A stretch of 64,000 bases of DNA, taken from Rhodospirillaceae bacterium (GTDB taxonomy: Bacteria; Pseudomonadota; Alphaproteobacteria; Rhodospirillales; Rhodospirillaceae). This document shows positions 44,105 through 53,306 of the stretch, piece after piece. Location: contig JAVJSV010000012.1 in the NCBI GenBank assembly GCA_040219235.1, positions 124,001 through 188,000 on the forward strand, written 5' to 3'. The stretch's first letter is position 1, and each line of letters opens with the position of its first letter. The notes under the pieces were generated by a model. It saw only the letters and a program-made list of their open reading frames with translations, did no database searches and had not been told where the DNA came from. The translations under genes were made by a program, and so were the position numbers.

Positions 44105-45130
44105 ATGGCCTGCCTTATGACGTTTCCAACCAATCGTATTCTTTCCGGCATTCAGCCAACTGGCAAAATGCACTTAGGCAACTATCTCGGCGCCTTGAAG
44201 AACTGGGATGCGATGCAGTGCGACTACGAGTGTCTGTTTTGCATCGTAGATTTACATGCGATTACAGTTTGGCCAGAGCTTGGGACTCTGGCGGACACCA
44301 GTCGTGAGTTTGCGGCCTGCATGATCGCTCTTGGAATTCATCCGGAAGATAACGCCTTGTTTGTGCAAAGCCATGTGCCAGCACATAGCCAATTGGCCTG
44401 GGTGTTCAATTGTGTCGCGCGACTGGGCTGGCTGAACCGCATGACCCAGTTTAAAGACAAGGCGGGCAAAAATAAGGAAAAAGCATCGTCTGGGTTGATG
44501 GTGTATCCCAACCTCATGGCCGCAGATATTCTGGTGTATAAGGCCAGCCACGTTCCTGTCGGCGAGGACCAAAAGCAGCATCTGGAATTGGCGCGGGATA
44601 TTGCTCAAAAATTTAATGTCGATACTGGCAAAGAAGTGTTTCCTATGCCAGAACCGGTGATTCAAGGCCCGGCGACCCGTGTTATGAGCCTGCGCGATGG
44701 CACTCGAAAGATGTCCAAGTCCGAACCGTCAGATATGTCACGCATCAATCTAACCGACACGGCTGATGTCATTGCAGATAAAATTAAGCGCGCCAAGACG
44801 GACCCAGATGTTTTGCCAGACACCCCTGCCGGATTAGAAGGTCGTCCTGAAGCGGCTAACCTGATCAATATTTATGCCGCTCTTGGCGGTTACTCTGTCG
44901 AACAGGTCGTGATGGAATTTTCTGGCCAGGGGTTTGGTTCTTTTAAATCTAAATTCGCGGATCTCGCGATTGCCAAACTCGAACCCATCAGTGTTGAAAC
45001 CAATAAGCTCATGGCTGATCCGGCTGAGATTGACAGAATACTCAAGCTTGGTGCGGACAAGGCAAACGCCTTGGCCGAGCCTGTGTTGGCAGAAGCGTAT
45101 GCCGCGATTGGGTTCTCACCCCGCGTCTAA
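44105..45130 (+). CDS. trpS: Tryptophanyl-tRNA synthetase
   Basis: A 341-aa class I aminoacyl-tRNA synthetase charging tRNA-Trp. The HIGH-equivalent is HLGNY in PTGKMHLGNYLGA and the KMSKS loop is intact (RKMSKSEPS). Length is standard. ATG 44105 and Met5 (44117) are both possible starts; the family sequence begins right after the second. It follows murJ, a widespread alphaproteobacterial order. Confidence 0.98.
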   Translation: MACLMTFPTNRILSGIQPTGKMHLGNYLGALKNWDAMQCDYECLFCIVDLHAITVWPELGTLADTSREFAACMIALGIHPEDNALFVQSHVPAHSQLAWVFNCVARLGWLNRMTQFKDKAGKNKEKASSGLMVYPNLMAADILVYKASHVPVGEDQKQHLELARDIAQKFNVDTGKEVFPMPEPVIQGPATRVMSLRDGTRKMSKSEPSDMSRINLTDTADVIADKIKRAKTDPDVLPDTPAGLEGRPEAANLINIYAALGGYSVEQVVMEFSGQGFGSFKSKFADLAIAKLEPISVETNKLMADPAEIDRILKLGADKANALAEPVLAEAYAAIGFSPRV

Positions 45131-45154
45131 ATACGCTATTTATACCACCGCTGT

Positions 45155-45748
45155 TTAGACAATCGCGCAAACCTCGTCGAATTCAAATCTTGGACCGCGC
45201 GGGTAGACTTCTTTGTCGTCACCGTATCCTACATTACAAATGAAGTTCACTTTGAATCGTCCATCCGGGAAGAAGGTGCTATTGACTATATCAGCATCAA
45301 AACCAGACATTGGGCCGCAATCGAGCCCAAGGGCGCGAGCCGCCATCATCAAATAGGCCCCTTGTAAACTGCCATTGCGGAAGGCGGTCTCATGAATCAG
45401 GTCATCATTGCCTGTAAACCAAGCTCTGGCATCCGTGTGCGGGAAGAGCTTTGGCAGATGCTCATAGAATTCCATGTCATAGGCAATAATTACGGTGAGC
45501 GGTGCAGACATGGTTTTGGCCAAGTTGCCCTCTGACAATGCTGGTTTTAATTTATCTTTACCTTCAGAAGAAGCGACGAACACGAAGCGTCCTGGCGAGC
45601 AATTGGCTGAGGTGGGTGCCATTTTCATGAGATCAAAAACGCGGCGCATCAAATCTTCAGGAACCGGTTTTTGGTGCCAGCTGTTTTGTGTGCGGGCCTC
45701 CATGAAAAGAAGATTCAGGCCAGCCTGATCAATTTGTGCGCGTGACAT
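45155..45748 (-). CDS. Nitroreductase-family protein, RutE/HadB-like
   Basis: A 197-aa FMN-dependent reductase. The family layout is visible: FMN-phosphate region around ARTQNSWHQKPVP, MAPTSANCSPGRFVFV, and the C-terminal AYLMMAARALGLDCGPMSGFD. This subtype corresponds to RutE, a malonic semialdehyde reductase of pyrimidine degradation, but no other rut gene is nearby, so a general quinone/nitro/aldehyde reductase role is as likely. Converges with trpS (24 bases between stops) and is divergent from the polysaccharide deacetylase gene. Confidence 0.88.
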   Translation of the reverse strand: MSRAQIDQAGLNLLFMEARTQNSWHQKPVPEDLMRRVFDLMKMAPTSANCSPGRFVFVASSEGKDKLKPALSEGNLAKTMSAPLTVIIAYDMEFYEHLPKLFPHTDARAWFTGNDDLIHETAFRNGSLQGAYLMMAARALGLDCGPMSGFDADIVNSTFFPDGRFKVNFICNVGYGDDKEVYPRGPRFEFDEVCAIV

Positions 45749-45778
45749 TATGTACCTCTTATCTCTGTCTGGTAATAT

Positions 45779-46927
45779 ATGGCCATGGATCTATTGCTTA
45801 TCAAATTTATTCGCCGCATGTCACTGCTTACCAATTGGTTAGTGCCAAGCACGCTTTGCTTAGTGCTATGCGCCCCGTGGTTAACGTTGTGCACTTATTC
45901 TGCTCTCGCTGAAACGATCGCACATGACGTGAAGCGCCAACCCTCAGCGGTTGTCTTGATGTACCATCGGTTTGGTGAAGATCAATTTCCTTCAACAAAT
46001 ACAACAGTCGATCAACTTGGAGACCATATCTCGGCCTTGCAGGAAGGCGGGCATACTGTTGTGCCACTTGATCTTGTGGTTGCGGCTCTTCAGGGTAAAG
46101 CGACACTCCCAGATAAAGCGATCGCAATTACGGTTGATGACGCTTATCGATCCTTTTTGGATATTGCGTGGCCCAGGTTTAAGGCTGCAGGGTTTCCGGT
46201 CACGCTGTTTGTTGCCACCGAAGGCGTGGAACAGGGTTACAAAGATCTATTAACCTGGGATGAAATAAGAAATTTAAAGGCTGACGGTGTCGGGATTGGC
46301 GCTCACAGTCACGGTCATGGACACTATCCGGCATTGAGTGCGGACGCGGTGACTCAAGATCTCAATGACATGTCTGCGGCCTTTGAGTCTGCCCTAGGGG
46401 ATGTGCCTGACTTATTTGCGTTTCCGTACGGTGAAGCGGGGTTGCTTGATATCAGCACCGTGGAGTTTGCAGGTTTTACTGCTGCGTTTGGGCAGCATTC
46501 GGGGGCAATGGGGGTCAACAATGACCGGCACTATCTGCCCCGGTTTGCTTTGAATGAAAATTTTGGCGGCCCCGACAGGTTTCGTCTGGTTATCGATACA
46601 CTCCCGTTGCCGGTTACCCAGGTGTTTCCGCCAGATCCGATTCTTAAAAAAAATCCCCCTGACATTTTTTTTGAAGTCTCTTCTGTGCTTTCGAATTTGT
46701 CCGACGTGAGTTGTTTTGGTCCTTTCGGCGTCAACGTCGAGGCCGTGGTTAAAGAAAATCAGATTCAAGTTCTATCGGACCGCCCTTTTCCTAAAGGGCG
46801 CGTGCGCGTGAATTGTACGTTGAAATCAAATGCTCCCGAAACAGCCGGGCGCTGGTATTGGTTTGGTTGGCAAATGATTTCAGAATTCTCGACAGAAGGT
46901 ACGGATATCCACCAGCGCTATCGTTAG
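45779..46927 (+). CDS. Exported polysaccharide deacetylase (NodB domain, CE4)
   Basis: A 382-aa protein with a signal peptide/anchor in the first 45 residues (cleavage near ALA/ET; Met14 could be the true start) and a NodB domain (about 58-260). Metal-site motifs: ITVDDAYRSF with the Asp pair and GAHSHGHGHYP with the two His. VVLMYHRFG at the start of the domain is typical of chitooligosaccharide/PGA-type deacetylases. The last 110 residues form an unassigned domain. It probably removes acetyl groups from cell-wall or surface polysaccharide in the periplasm. Stands alone. Confidence 0.87.
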   Translation: MAMDLLLIKFIRRMSLLTNWLVPSTLCLVLCAPWLTLCTYSALAETIAHDVKRQPSAVVLMYHRFGEDQFPSTNTTVDQLGDHISALQEGGHTVVPLDLVVAALQGKATLPDKAIAITVDDAYRSFLDIAWPRFKAAGFPVTLFVATEGVEQGYKDLLTWDEIRNLKADGVGIGAHSHGHGHYPALSADAVTQDLNDMSAAFESALGDVPDLFAFPYGEAGLLDISTVEFAGFTAAFGQHSGAMGVNNDRHYLPRFALNENFGGPDRFRLVIDTLPLPVTQVFPPDPILKKNPPDIFFEVSSVLSNLSDVSCFGPFGVNVEAVVKENQIQVLSDRPFPKGRVRVNCTLKSNAPETAGRWYWFGWQMISEFSTEGTDIHQRYR

Positions 46928-46969
46928 CGAATGATGCACACATTAATGCCTGGCGAGAGGACGGGAACC

Positions 46970-47986
46970 CTAGTTCCGTGCCAGCGCTTTCATGGTTTCG
47001 GGCGTCGCGAGTTGGGCATTGTCGAGCGGGCGTAAACCGTTTACTCGCATAATGGCATGCAATGATTTTACATACGCTGGTCCACGCTCAGAGTAGCGCG
47101 TGAGGGTTTCGGCCAGTTTCCAGCCGTCTAAAACCTGTTCATTTGATAGCATTAGGGCGCGCTCTTCTCGAAATTTTGTATACGCCCAGTGCGTATTCAA
47201 GTTTCGTGCGTAAGACATAACGGAGTCGAGCGGTGTCTCAAAAGCCCGAACCGCATACTCTTGGCCACCGCGCTGCTGTTTTGGAACAATACCCTCGAAT
47301 TCGTTCCACACCCATTGTCCGAACAGGGCGTTGCCCTGCCGGGCAAAACGCGACGTACCCCAGGCACTTTCTTCAACGGCTTGGGCCAATGCTAAAGACG
47401 TTGGAATGGGAGCAACGCGTAATTTGAGAACGTCTGCGAGTTCTATAAGAGAAATATTCTCTTCCGTTAAATCTATGTGGTACTTCTCCGCTAACTCATC
47501 AATCCATGCGACGTCCTCGGTGCTTACATCCTTTTCACCAGCGCCGTCGGGCCCTAAGACATCAATGATCTTTAATAAACGTTGACGGTCCGCAGCAATC
47601 TCCTCATTCGCTGTTAGGATGAGCGGCAACACAGATCTAAAAAATAGACGCTTTCGCCGATCTATGACTCGCATCTCTGTTAGGCCCTGAGGCACAGCTG
47701 AGATGATGATTCGTGGCACATCTGCCGCGTCAGTGCGCACCCGGTCGAGGGTATAGCCAATGCCTTCAAATGTTTTCTCAAGATTATTGATCGCTAAGGC
47801 GTCGCCTGATACTACGAGGGTACTCTCAGGTAATATGCCTACGGTATCTGGATATTGCCCAAGGGCAATGAGCAGCAGTGCCGCAACGAAAACGACCTCG
47901 CACTCAAGCAAATATTTGCGAAGTCCGTATGCGGTTGCTCTAGCGCCGCTCATGATAGTAAGTGCAAAGGACGAAGGTGTTGCCAT
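46970..47986 (-). CDS. Bax-like glucosaminidase-domain membrane protein
   Basis: A 338-aa protein with one N-terminal membrane helix (about residues 30-46) and a C-terminal mannosyl-glycoprotein endo-beta-N-acetylglucosaminidase-type domain (about 195-330). SLALAQAVEESAWGTSRFARQGNALFGQW contains the catalytic Glu, and NTHWAYTKFREER follows. E. coli Bax has this arrangement. It likely cleaves peptidoglycan GlcNAc linkages in the periplasm while anchored in the inner membrane. Monocistronic, with its stop 43 bases from the deacetylase stop (convergent). Confidence 0.85.
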   Translation of the reverse strand: MATPSSFALTIMSGARATAYGLRKYLLECEVVFVAALLLIALGQYPDTVGILPESTLVVSGDALAINNLEKTFEGIGYTLDRVRTDAADVPRIIISAVPQGLTEMRVIDRRKRLFFRSVLPLILTANEEIAADRQRLLKIIDVLGPDGAGEKDVSTEDVAWIDELAEKYHIDLTEENISLIELADVLKLRVAPIPTSLALAQAVEESAWGTSRFARQGNALFGQWVWNEFEGIVPKQQRGGQEYAVRAFETPLDSVMSYARNLNTHWAYTKFREERALMLSNEQVLDGWKLAETLTRYSERGPAYVKSLHAIMRVNGLRPLDNAQLATPETMKALARN

Positions 47987-48033
47987 ACGACACGGTGCCT
48001 AAAACACTTTTGTTAGAGGGTTACCCCCCTAGC

Positions 48034-48600
48034 TTACAATACGGCTTCCACTTGGACCACCTCAGGTACGTAATGACGCAACATATTTTCAATACCTGAT
48101 TTCAATGTCATGGTTGAGCTTGGGCAGCCAGCGCAGGCCCCGCGCATGTGCAGGTAAACTGTGCCTTCTTTAAATCCCTTGTAAATGATATCGCCGCCAT
48201 CTTGGGCGACAGCAGGACGAACGCGTGTTTCGATCAATTCTTTAATTTGATCAATCACCTCTGGATCCACGTTTTCATCTGCAAAAGTGTCATCCTCATC
48301 GACACCTGAGGCGCCCTCTAAAAACAGAGATTGTCCAGTGGTGTAGTGATCCATGATGGCACCCAGGACCAACGGCTTGATGACCTGCCAATCCATATCA
48401 TCCGACTTTGTAATGGTGATGAAATCAGAGCCAAAGAACACAGCAGAAACGCCGTCCAATTCGAAAATGCGTTTAGCGAGTGGCGAGTTTTGTGCGTCCT
48501 CAGCCGAGGTGAAATCCGCCACGCCTGTTTCCATGACAGGCTTCCCCGGCAGGAACTTTAGCGTTGCTGGATTGGGGGTCTGCTCCGTTTGAATAAACAT
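48034..48600 (-). CDS. NifU/Nfu-type iron-sulfur cluster scaffold
   Basis: A 188-aa Fe-S carrier. It has the Nfu N-terminal domain (FIQTEQTPNPATLKFLPG, about 1-90) and the NifU C-terminal domain with the cluster-binding CxxC in RGACAGCPSSTMTLKSG. This two-domain form is the alphaproteobacterial/mitochondrial NFU1 type. It passes 4Fe-4S clusters to target enzymes. Monocistronic; about 100 bases separate it from the neighbouring stress-protein gene. Confidence 0.95.
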   Translation of the reverse strand: MFIQTEQTPNPATLKFLPGKPVMETGVADFTSAEDAQNSPLAKRIFELDGVSAVFFGSDFITITKSDDMDWQVIKPLVLGAIMDHYTTGQSLFLEGASGVDEDDTFADENVDPEVIDQIKELIETRVRPAVAQDGGDIIYKGFKEGTVYLHMRGACAGCPSSTMTLKSGIENMLRHYVPEVVQVEAVL

Positions 48601-48704
48601 CGCGCATCATCCTAACTTAGAATAAGAAACATAACCTCTAATTAGGACTAAATAGGTCCAGTATCAAGGGGGCTGATGAAATCGGGCGCAGCTGTTGGAA
48701 AGGC

Positions 48705-49214
48705 TTACGTGAGCGCGTCGATTTCTTCTGCGGAGAGATTCCCGGGCACTATGGTGACGGGCAACGTGAGTTTACCGGCCAATTTACCAGAAAGAGCGGT
48801 GACCAGTGGTCCAGGCCCATCGTCTCCGGTGCCTGCGCCCAATACCAATACGGAAATCTCATCTTGTTCTTTGAGTACGGTGAGCAATTGCTCGTTGGTG
48901 TCGCCTTCGCGGAGATAGAGCCCAGGCATATGGCCGGTTTGGCGCTGCACATCTGCGGCGACACGCTGCAGCAACTTCTCTGCCTCGGACCGGGCTTCTG
49001 TTTCCATGAGATCAGAGATGCTTGAGAAATGATGAAAGTCTGTTGGCTCAACGGCATGAAAAAGTGCGACATGTCCGTTGGTATGAAGAGCTCTGCGACA
49101 GGCAAAACGGAGAGCCGCACTCATCTCTGCAGAAGAGTCCACCACCAATAGAAACGTCCTGGGACGCTCTTTACCCTCTTTGGTTTCCGGTCCGGTATCA
49201 CGCTCATCGACCAT
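48705..49214 (-). CDS. Universal stress protein (UspA family)
   Basis: A 169-aa Usp-fold protein: FLLVVDSSAEMSAALRFACRRA at the start of the domain, VALFHAV, then the ATP-binding-type loop VLGAGTGDDGPGPLVTALSG (GxGxxG-like) and LPVTIVPG. I start at ATG 49214 because the frame upstream lies in the neighbouring gene. It is the third gene of a minus-strand unit with the TauE/SafE exporter and the TIGR02186 protein (7 bases after the latter). Its role, if any, in that transport unit is unknown. Confidence 0.82.
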   Translation of the reverse strand: MVDERDTGPETKEGKERPRTFLLVVDSSAEMSAALRFACRRALHTNGHVALFHAVEPTDFHHFSSISDLMETEARSEAEKLLQRVAADVQRQTGHMPGLYLREGDTNEQLLTVLKEQDEISVLVLGAGTGDDGPGPLVTALSGKLAGKLTLPVTIVPGNLSAEEIDALT

Positions 49215-49221
49215 GATCTGC

Positions 49222-50007
49222 CTATGTTCTTCTGAAAGCAGCCTCAGCTGCCCAGCCTGCCAAAATAGCAAAGACGATGGCAAATATGCCGTATAGGGGT
49301 GAAAAATTATGGGCGAAGTCATACACTTCAGCGCCAATGCCAGTTTTAGAAATGATCAAAGGCACAAATTCGCCGCTCACCACATCACCATCTCTGAACA
49401 GATAAATCCCAACTTCATAAGCTCCTGTTGGCACATTGGCCGGAAAGTGCAGTTGGGCTCTAAACAGTCTATTCGCAAGTAGCGATATGCTCCCTGCTTC
49501 CTTACTGTAAAGGCCGCGGTCGACGTTTAGTCGTATGAGCGCCTCACTATACGCGTCTTTAACAGCTAACGGTTGCCTCACATCTTCAAATTTCAGTTTG
49601 AGATTTTCCACACCAATTTCATAAAGGGCGCGTATGCGCTCTGAGGTAAATGTTGAAATGTCTCTATTGCTGGCCACGTTATAAAATGAAGGCACGTCAC
49701 GTAATTCAATCGCCTCGGTATTGGCCCAAATTGGCCCAAACCTCTCCTTCTTGCGAAGTGTCACGTCCTTGGCCGGACCGCGCACAACAATAACAACATC
49801 ACCAGGACCATCCGTAGCCCCAAACAATAGAACGTCTGTGCCCGTAAATCCTGTTGTAATGGCGACCAGATGGTTAGAGAGGTCGGCAACCAAGGGTACA
49901 GCCTGGGCATGCGCCTGATGCGTGCCGATCATCGCGCAGAATAAGAGAGAGATGAGATGTCCCAGCCTAAACTGTTGTCTAAACTTTTGTCTCAGTCGCC
50001 GCTTCAC
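49222..50007 (-). CDS. TIGR02186-family exported membrane protein
   Basis: A 261-aa alphaproteobacterial protein with an N-terminal signal peptide (about 1-35, HLISLLFCAMIGTHQAHAQA), a periplasmic beta-rich domain (about 38-230; DLSNHLVAITTGFTGTDVLLFGA, VVIVVRGP, FPANVPTGAYEVGIYLFRDG) and one C-terminal helix (about 237-256). Family members are nearly always next to a TauE/SafE exporter gene, as here (stop/start overlap of 4 bases), so it is presumably an accessory of that transporter. Molecular function unknown. Confidence 0.85.
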   Translation of the reverse strand: MKRRLRQKFRQQFRLGHLISLLFCAMIGTHQAHAQAVPLVADLSNHLVAITTGFTGTDVLLFGATDGPGDVVIVVRGPAKDVTLRKKERFGPIWANTEAIELRDVPSFYNVASNRDISTFTSERIRALYEIGVENLKLKFEDVRQPLAVKDAYSEALIRLNVDRGLYSKEAGSISLLANRLFRAQLHFPANVPTGAYEVGIYLFRDGDVVSGEFVPLIISKTGIGAEVYDFAHNFSPLYGIFAIVFAILAGWAAEAAFRRT

Positions 50008-50936
50008 TCGCCTGCACCTCCGAACGAGAAAGGTTCAGTCGGTGTGACCACCAAATCGAAAGCTAGCTTCAGGCAGACCCCAAGAACGATAAGGGCCAGC
50101 AGGACACGAAGTTGTTCTCCCCGGAGCTTGGCCCCCATGCGGGCCCCGATTTGTGCGCCAATAACGCCGCCAATCAGCAGGAGCAGCGCTAAAACCACAT
50201 CCACAGTTTGGTTCACAGTGGCTTGCAGGAACGTTGTGTTGGCCGTGACAAAAATAATTTGAAAAAGAGACGTCCCAATCACAACTTGTGTTGGCATGCC
50301 GAGCAAGTAAATCATCGCCGGCACCATCACAAAGCCACCACCGACGCCCATGATGGCAGCGAGAATCCCGACGACAAATCCGATGCCGAGCGGCAAGAGT
50401 GCAGAAATATAAAGTTTTGATTTTCTAAAGCGCATCTTAAACGGAAGACCGTGAATCCAGGTGTGGCGTCCAGGGCCACGTGCCGAGCTTGCAGGGCGTC
50501 CTGCTGGTGCTTTGCGTTGTCGCACGATGGCATTCATACTTTCGTAGAACATCAGTCCGCCAATAACGCCCAGGAAAATCACATAACAGAGTGAGATCAC
50601 CAATTCGATCTGGCCGAGTCCGCGCAATACGGAGAATAATGCGACCCCGATACCAGAGCCGATAAACCCGCCGACGGTCAGAACAGCTCCCATGCGGAAA
50701 TCCACATTGCCGCGCCGCCAATGGGCGAGCACACCAGACACCGAACTTGCGACAATTTGATTGGCTTCCGTGCCCACAGCCACGGCGGGGGGAACGCCAA
50801 TGAAAAACAGAAGCGGGGTCATGAGAAAGCCGCCACCCACCCCAAACAGGCCAGACAATAATCCGACGACCCCACCCATACCGAGAATGAGGAACACGTT
50901 CACCGACATTTCGGCGATGGGGAGGTATATCTGCAT
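50004..50936 (-). CDS. TauE/SafE (TSUP) family sulfite/organosulfonate-type exporter
   Basis: A 310-aa inner-membrane protein with the duplicated TSUP motif GLLSGLFGVGGGFLMTPLL near residue 25 and GILAAIMGVGGGFVMVPAM near 205, about eight helices in all. Family members export sulfite, sulfonates or related anions. A polar loop of about 40 residues (RQRKAPAGRPASSARGPGRH) separates the two halves. First gene of the unit with the TIGR02186 protein and a universal stress protein. Substrate not inferable from sequence. The start could be residue 1 or Met10. Confidence 0.88.
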   Translation of the reverse strand: MQIYLPIAEMSVNVFLILGMGGVVGLLSGLFGVGGGFLMTPLLFFIGVPPAVAVGTEANQIVASSVSGVLAHWRRGNVDFRMGAVLTVGGFIGSGIGVALFSVLRGLGQIELVISLCYVIFLGVIGGLMFYESMNAIVRQRKAPAGRPASSARGPGRHTWIHGLPFKMRFRKSKLYISALLPLGIGFVVGILAAIMGVGGGFVMVPAMIYLLGMPTQVVIGTSLFQIIFVTANTTFLQATVNQTVDVVLALLLLIGGVIGAQIGARMGAKLRGEQLRVLLALIVLGVCLKLAFDLVVTPTEPFSFGGAGE

Positions 50937-51068
50937 GCCGGCTGTCCGGCCCCTCCAAACGGAAAAAATGAATTAGGACAAGGCTTTGTAGGGCTCGGAT
51001 CGCTCCTTATCAAGGAAAAAGGCGAGCCAGATCGGCGGAGATTAGAAGATTGTGAGTTTAAAAGTGTC

Positions 51069-52046
51069 TTAGTCTTCGACCGGACCAGAACGTGCGAGGG
51101 TCTTTAAATACCAGTCGTAAGTCTTGGCAATCCCGTCTTCCAGCCTCGTTGAGGGCGTCCACCCCAAGTCATTGATACGTTGTGAGTTCATCAGTTTTCG
51201 GGGCATGCCATCGGGTTTGGTCGCGTCATTTGTCAACTGGCCTTTAAAGCCAACAACCTTGGCAACCGTTTCAGCAACCTCTTGGATCGCGATATCTTCT
51301 CCGTATCCCACGTTGATGATGTCTTCAGATGAGTAATTTTCCATCAGGAATACACAGGCATTGGCAAAATCGTCGACATATAAAAACTCGCGACGTGGCG
51401 TGCCGGTGCCCCAAATCTCAAAACTCTCGGCCCCGGTCGTTTTAGCCAAATGGGCTTTCACAATAAGGGCCGATAAAACATGGCTTTCGTTCAGGTCAAA
51501 ATTATCGCCTGGGCCATATAGATTTGTTGGCATGCACGATATGTAATCGTGGCCATATTGGCGCCGGTAAGCCTGTGCCATCATGATCCCAGCAATTTTG
51601 GAGATGGCGTACCACTGATTTGTCGGCTCAAGTGGCCCTGTTAGAAAAGCGTTTTCTGTCATTGGCTGTGGCGCCAGACGCGGATAGATACAGCTTGATC
51701 CTAAAAATACCATGCGGTTTACATCCGCCGCGTGAGCTGCAGAAAACACGTTGGTCTCGATTTGAATGTTATCCATCAAAAACTCGACCGGATAAGAGTC
51801 GTTGGCCAGAATACCGCCGACCCTGGCTGCGGCCATAAAAATCGCATCGGGTTTCGACTTAGCAAGCCAGTCTGTAACATCATCCTGACGTGTCAAATCC
51901 AGGTCGGTATGTGAGATCGTTAGGACCTCGCACTCAAAGTGCTGCAAACGCCGAACGATAGCTGCGCCCACCATGCCTGTATGGCCCGCCACCCATATTC
52001 GTTTTCCAGTGAGGGAGTAATGAAGATCAGGCATGTTTAAAGTCAA
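51069..52046 (-). CDS. fcl: GDP-L-fucose synthase
   Basis: A 325-aa SDR epimerase/reductase that converts GDP-4-keto-6-deoxymannose to GDP-L-fucose. NADP loop [16 protein letters not shown] at the N-terminus, catalytic Ser in FLGSSCIYP and YxxxK in WYAISKIAG are present, and the substrate region [12 protein letters not shown] is typical. It overlaps gmd by 4 bases; the two enzymes work in sequence. Supplies fucose for surface polysaccharide or glycoprotein. Confidence 0.97.
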   Translation of the reverse strand: MTLNMPDLHYSLTGKRIWVAGHTGMVGAAIVRRLQHFECEVLTISHTDLDLTRQDDVTDWLAKSKPDAIFMAAARVGGILANDSYPVEFLMDNIQIETNVFSAAHAADVNRMVFLGSSCIYPRLAPQPMTENAFLTGPLEPTNQWYAISKIAGIMMAQAYRRQYGHDYISCMPTNLYGPGDNFDLNESHVLSALIVKAHLAKTTGAESFEIWGTGTPRREFLYVDDFANACVFLMENYSSEDIINVGYGEDIAIQEVAETVAKVVGFKGQLTNDATKPDGMPRKLMNSQRINDLGWTPSTRLEDGIAKTYDWYLKTLARSGPVED

Positions 52047-53110
52047 TCGTCCGGCTGAAAGCGACGCGCTTCATCTTGAAGCGTTTTTAAATCGCTCTGC
52101 ACCATCTCTTTGACCATATCCCGAAAGGAGGTGGTGTGCTTCCATCCGAGTTTCTGTTCAGCTTTTGTAGGGTCGCCCAGCAACAGCTCGACCTCTGTTG
52201 GCCGGAAATACCGGGGGTCAATTTCCACTAACACGTCGCCGGAGGCCGCATCGAGACCTTTTTCATCGACACCTTTGCCCTGCCACGTGATGGTGCGGCC
52301 AATTTCGGCAAAGGCCAATTCAACGAAAGACCTTACGGTGTGGGTTTCTCCGGTGGCCAGAACATAGTCGTCAGGTTCGGCTTGCTGCACAATGCGCCAC
52401 ATGCCTTCAACATAGTCTCGGGCATGTCCCCAATCGCGTTTGGCATCAATGTTGCCCAGGTAAAGTATATTTTGCTGACCGAGTTCTATGGCCGCGACCG
52501 CCCGGGTAATTTTGCGTGTTACAAAAGTTTCACCTCGAATGGGGCTCTCGTGATTAAAGAGAATGCCGTTGGAGGCATGAAAACCATACGCTTCTCTGTA
52601 ATTCACGGTAATCCAATAGGCATAAAGCTTGGCCACGGCATAGGGCGATCGTGGATAAAACGGTGTCGTCTCGGTTTGCGGTGTTTCTTGTACTTTGCCG
52701 TACAATTCTGATGTGGACGCCTGATAGAAGCGGGTGTTCTTCATGCCAAGAATACGCATCGCTTCAAGCAGGCGCAGTGTCCCCATCGCATCTGAGTTTG
52801 CGGTATACTCTGGCGTTTCAAAAGAGACCTGCACATGACTCTGAGCGGCCAGATTGTATATCTCGTCTGGCTGTACTTCCTGCACCAACCTGATCAGGTT
52901 GGTGGCGTCGGTCAGATCGCCGTAATGCAGAAAAAACTGAACCCCTGATTTATGGAAATCTTGGTACAGATGATCAATTCTGCTGGTGTTAAATGAAGAA
53001 GACCTGCGTTTAACCCCATGCACCGTATAGCCCTTATCGAGCAAAAGTTCGGCGAGGTAAGCACCGTCTTGTCCAGTCACACCGGTGATCAGGGCTATTT
53101 TATTCGACAT
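52043..53110 (-). CDS. gmd: GDP-mannose 4,6-dehydratase
   Basis: A 355-aa extended [19 protein letters not shown] near residue 10, [17 protein letters not shown] (GMD-specific), catalytic Thr/Glu in ASTSELYGK and YxxxK in [12 protein letters not shown]. Produces GDP-4-keto-6-deoxy-D-mannose for Fcl. First gene of the gmd-fcl pair; divergent from the NeuD-like acetyltransferase gene with a 196-base gap. Confidence 0.98.
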   Translation of the reverse strand: MSNKIALITGVTGQDGAYLAELLLDKGYTVHGVKRRSSSFNTSRIDHLYQDFHKSGVQFFLHYGDLTDATNLIRLVQEVQPDEIYNLAAQSHVQVSFETPEYTANSDAMGTLRLLEAMRILGMKNTRFYQASTSELYGKVQETPQTETTPFYPRSPYAVAKLYAYWITVNYREAYGFHASNGILFNHESPIRGETFVTRKITRAVAAIELGQQNILYLGNIDAKRDWGHARDYVEGMWRIVQQAEPDDYVLATGETHTVRSFVELAFAEIGRTITWQGKGVDEKGLDAASGDVLVEIDPRYFRPTEVELLLGDPTKAEQKLGWKHTTSFRDMVKEMVQSDLKTLQDEARRFQPDD

Positions 53111-53224
53111 GAATATTCCATTGGGCTTTTAAGAAACATCTGATCATAGGCGTGGGGTCCAGCCTCGGGCAAGGGATCGCTGTGGTGCTCAGGCTGTTAC
53201 CAGAGTTTCATTTCATTACAGAGT

Positions 53225-53253
53225 TTGCGAAAGTGTGTTTTACCTCATATAGG
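53225..53253 (+). promoter_or_regulatory. Probable promoter for the NeuD/CapD-like genes
   Basis: TTGCGA (53225-53230) and TATAGG (53248-53253) are 17 bases apart in the gmd/neuD-like intergenic region. The predicted start near 53260 falls in the 17-base tandem repeat that follows immediately. Confidence 0.4.
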
Positions 53254-53287
53254 CCAGCAGACGTTTATAGCCAGTAGAGGTTTATAG
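53254..53287 (+). repeat. Two 17-bp tandem repeats in the leader of the NeuD-like gene
   Basis: CCAGCAGACGTTTATAG (53254-53270) is followed directly by CCAGTAGAGGTTTATAG (53271-53287), 15 of 17 bases identical. The pair lies between the likely promoter and the ATG at 53307, so it would be part of the mRNA leader. Confidence 0.75.
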
Positions 53288-53306
53288 ATTGTGAAGTGTA
53301 CATAAA

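Noticed and set aside
45124-45159. GTCTAAA...TTTAGAC inverted repeat between convergent trpS and nitroreductase genes
   Set aside because: The 22-base loop and low-GC 7-bp stem make a functional terminator doubtful, although its position is suggestive.
46781-46800. Perfect 8-bp hairpin with a 4-base loop
   Set aside because: Located in the middle of the polysaccharide deacetylase coding sequence with no T-run; probably a chance result of the RPFPKGR codons.
49721-49740. Ten-base direct duplication TTGGCCCAAA
   Set aside because: It lies inside the TIGR02186 coding sequence, keeps a normal protein (GPIWANT region) and is too short to mean much by itself.
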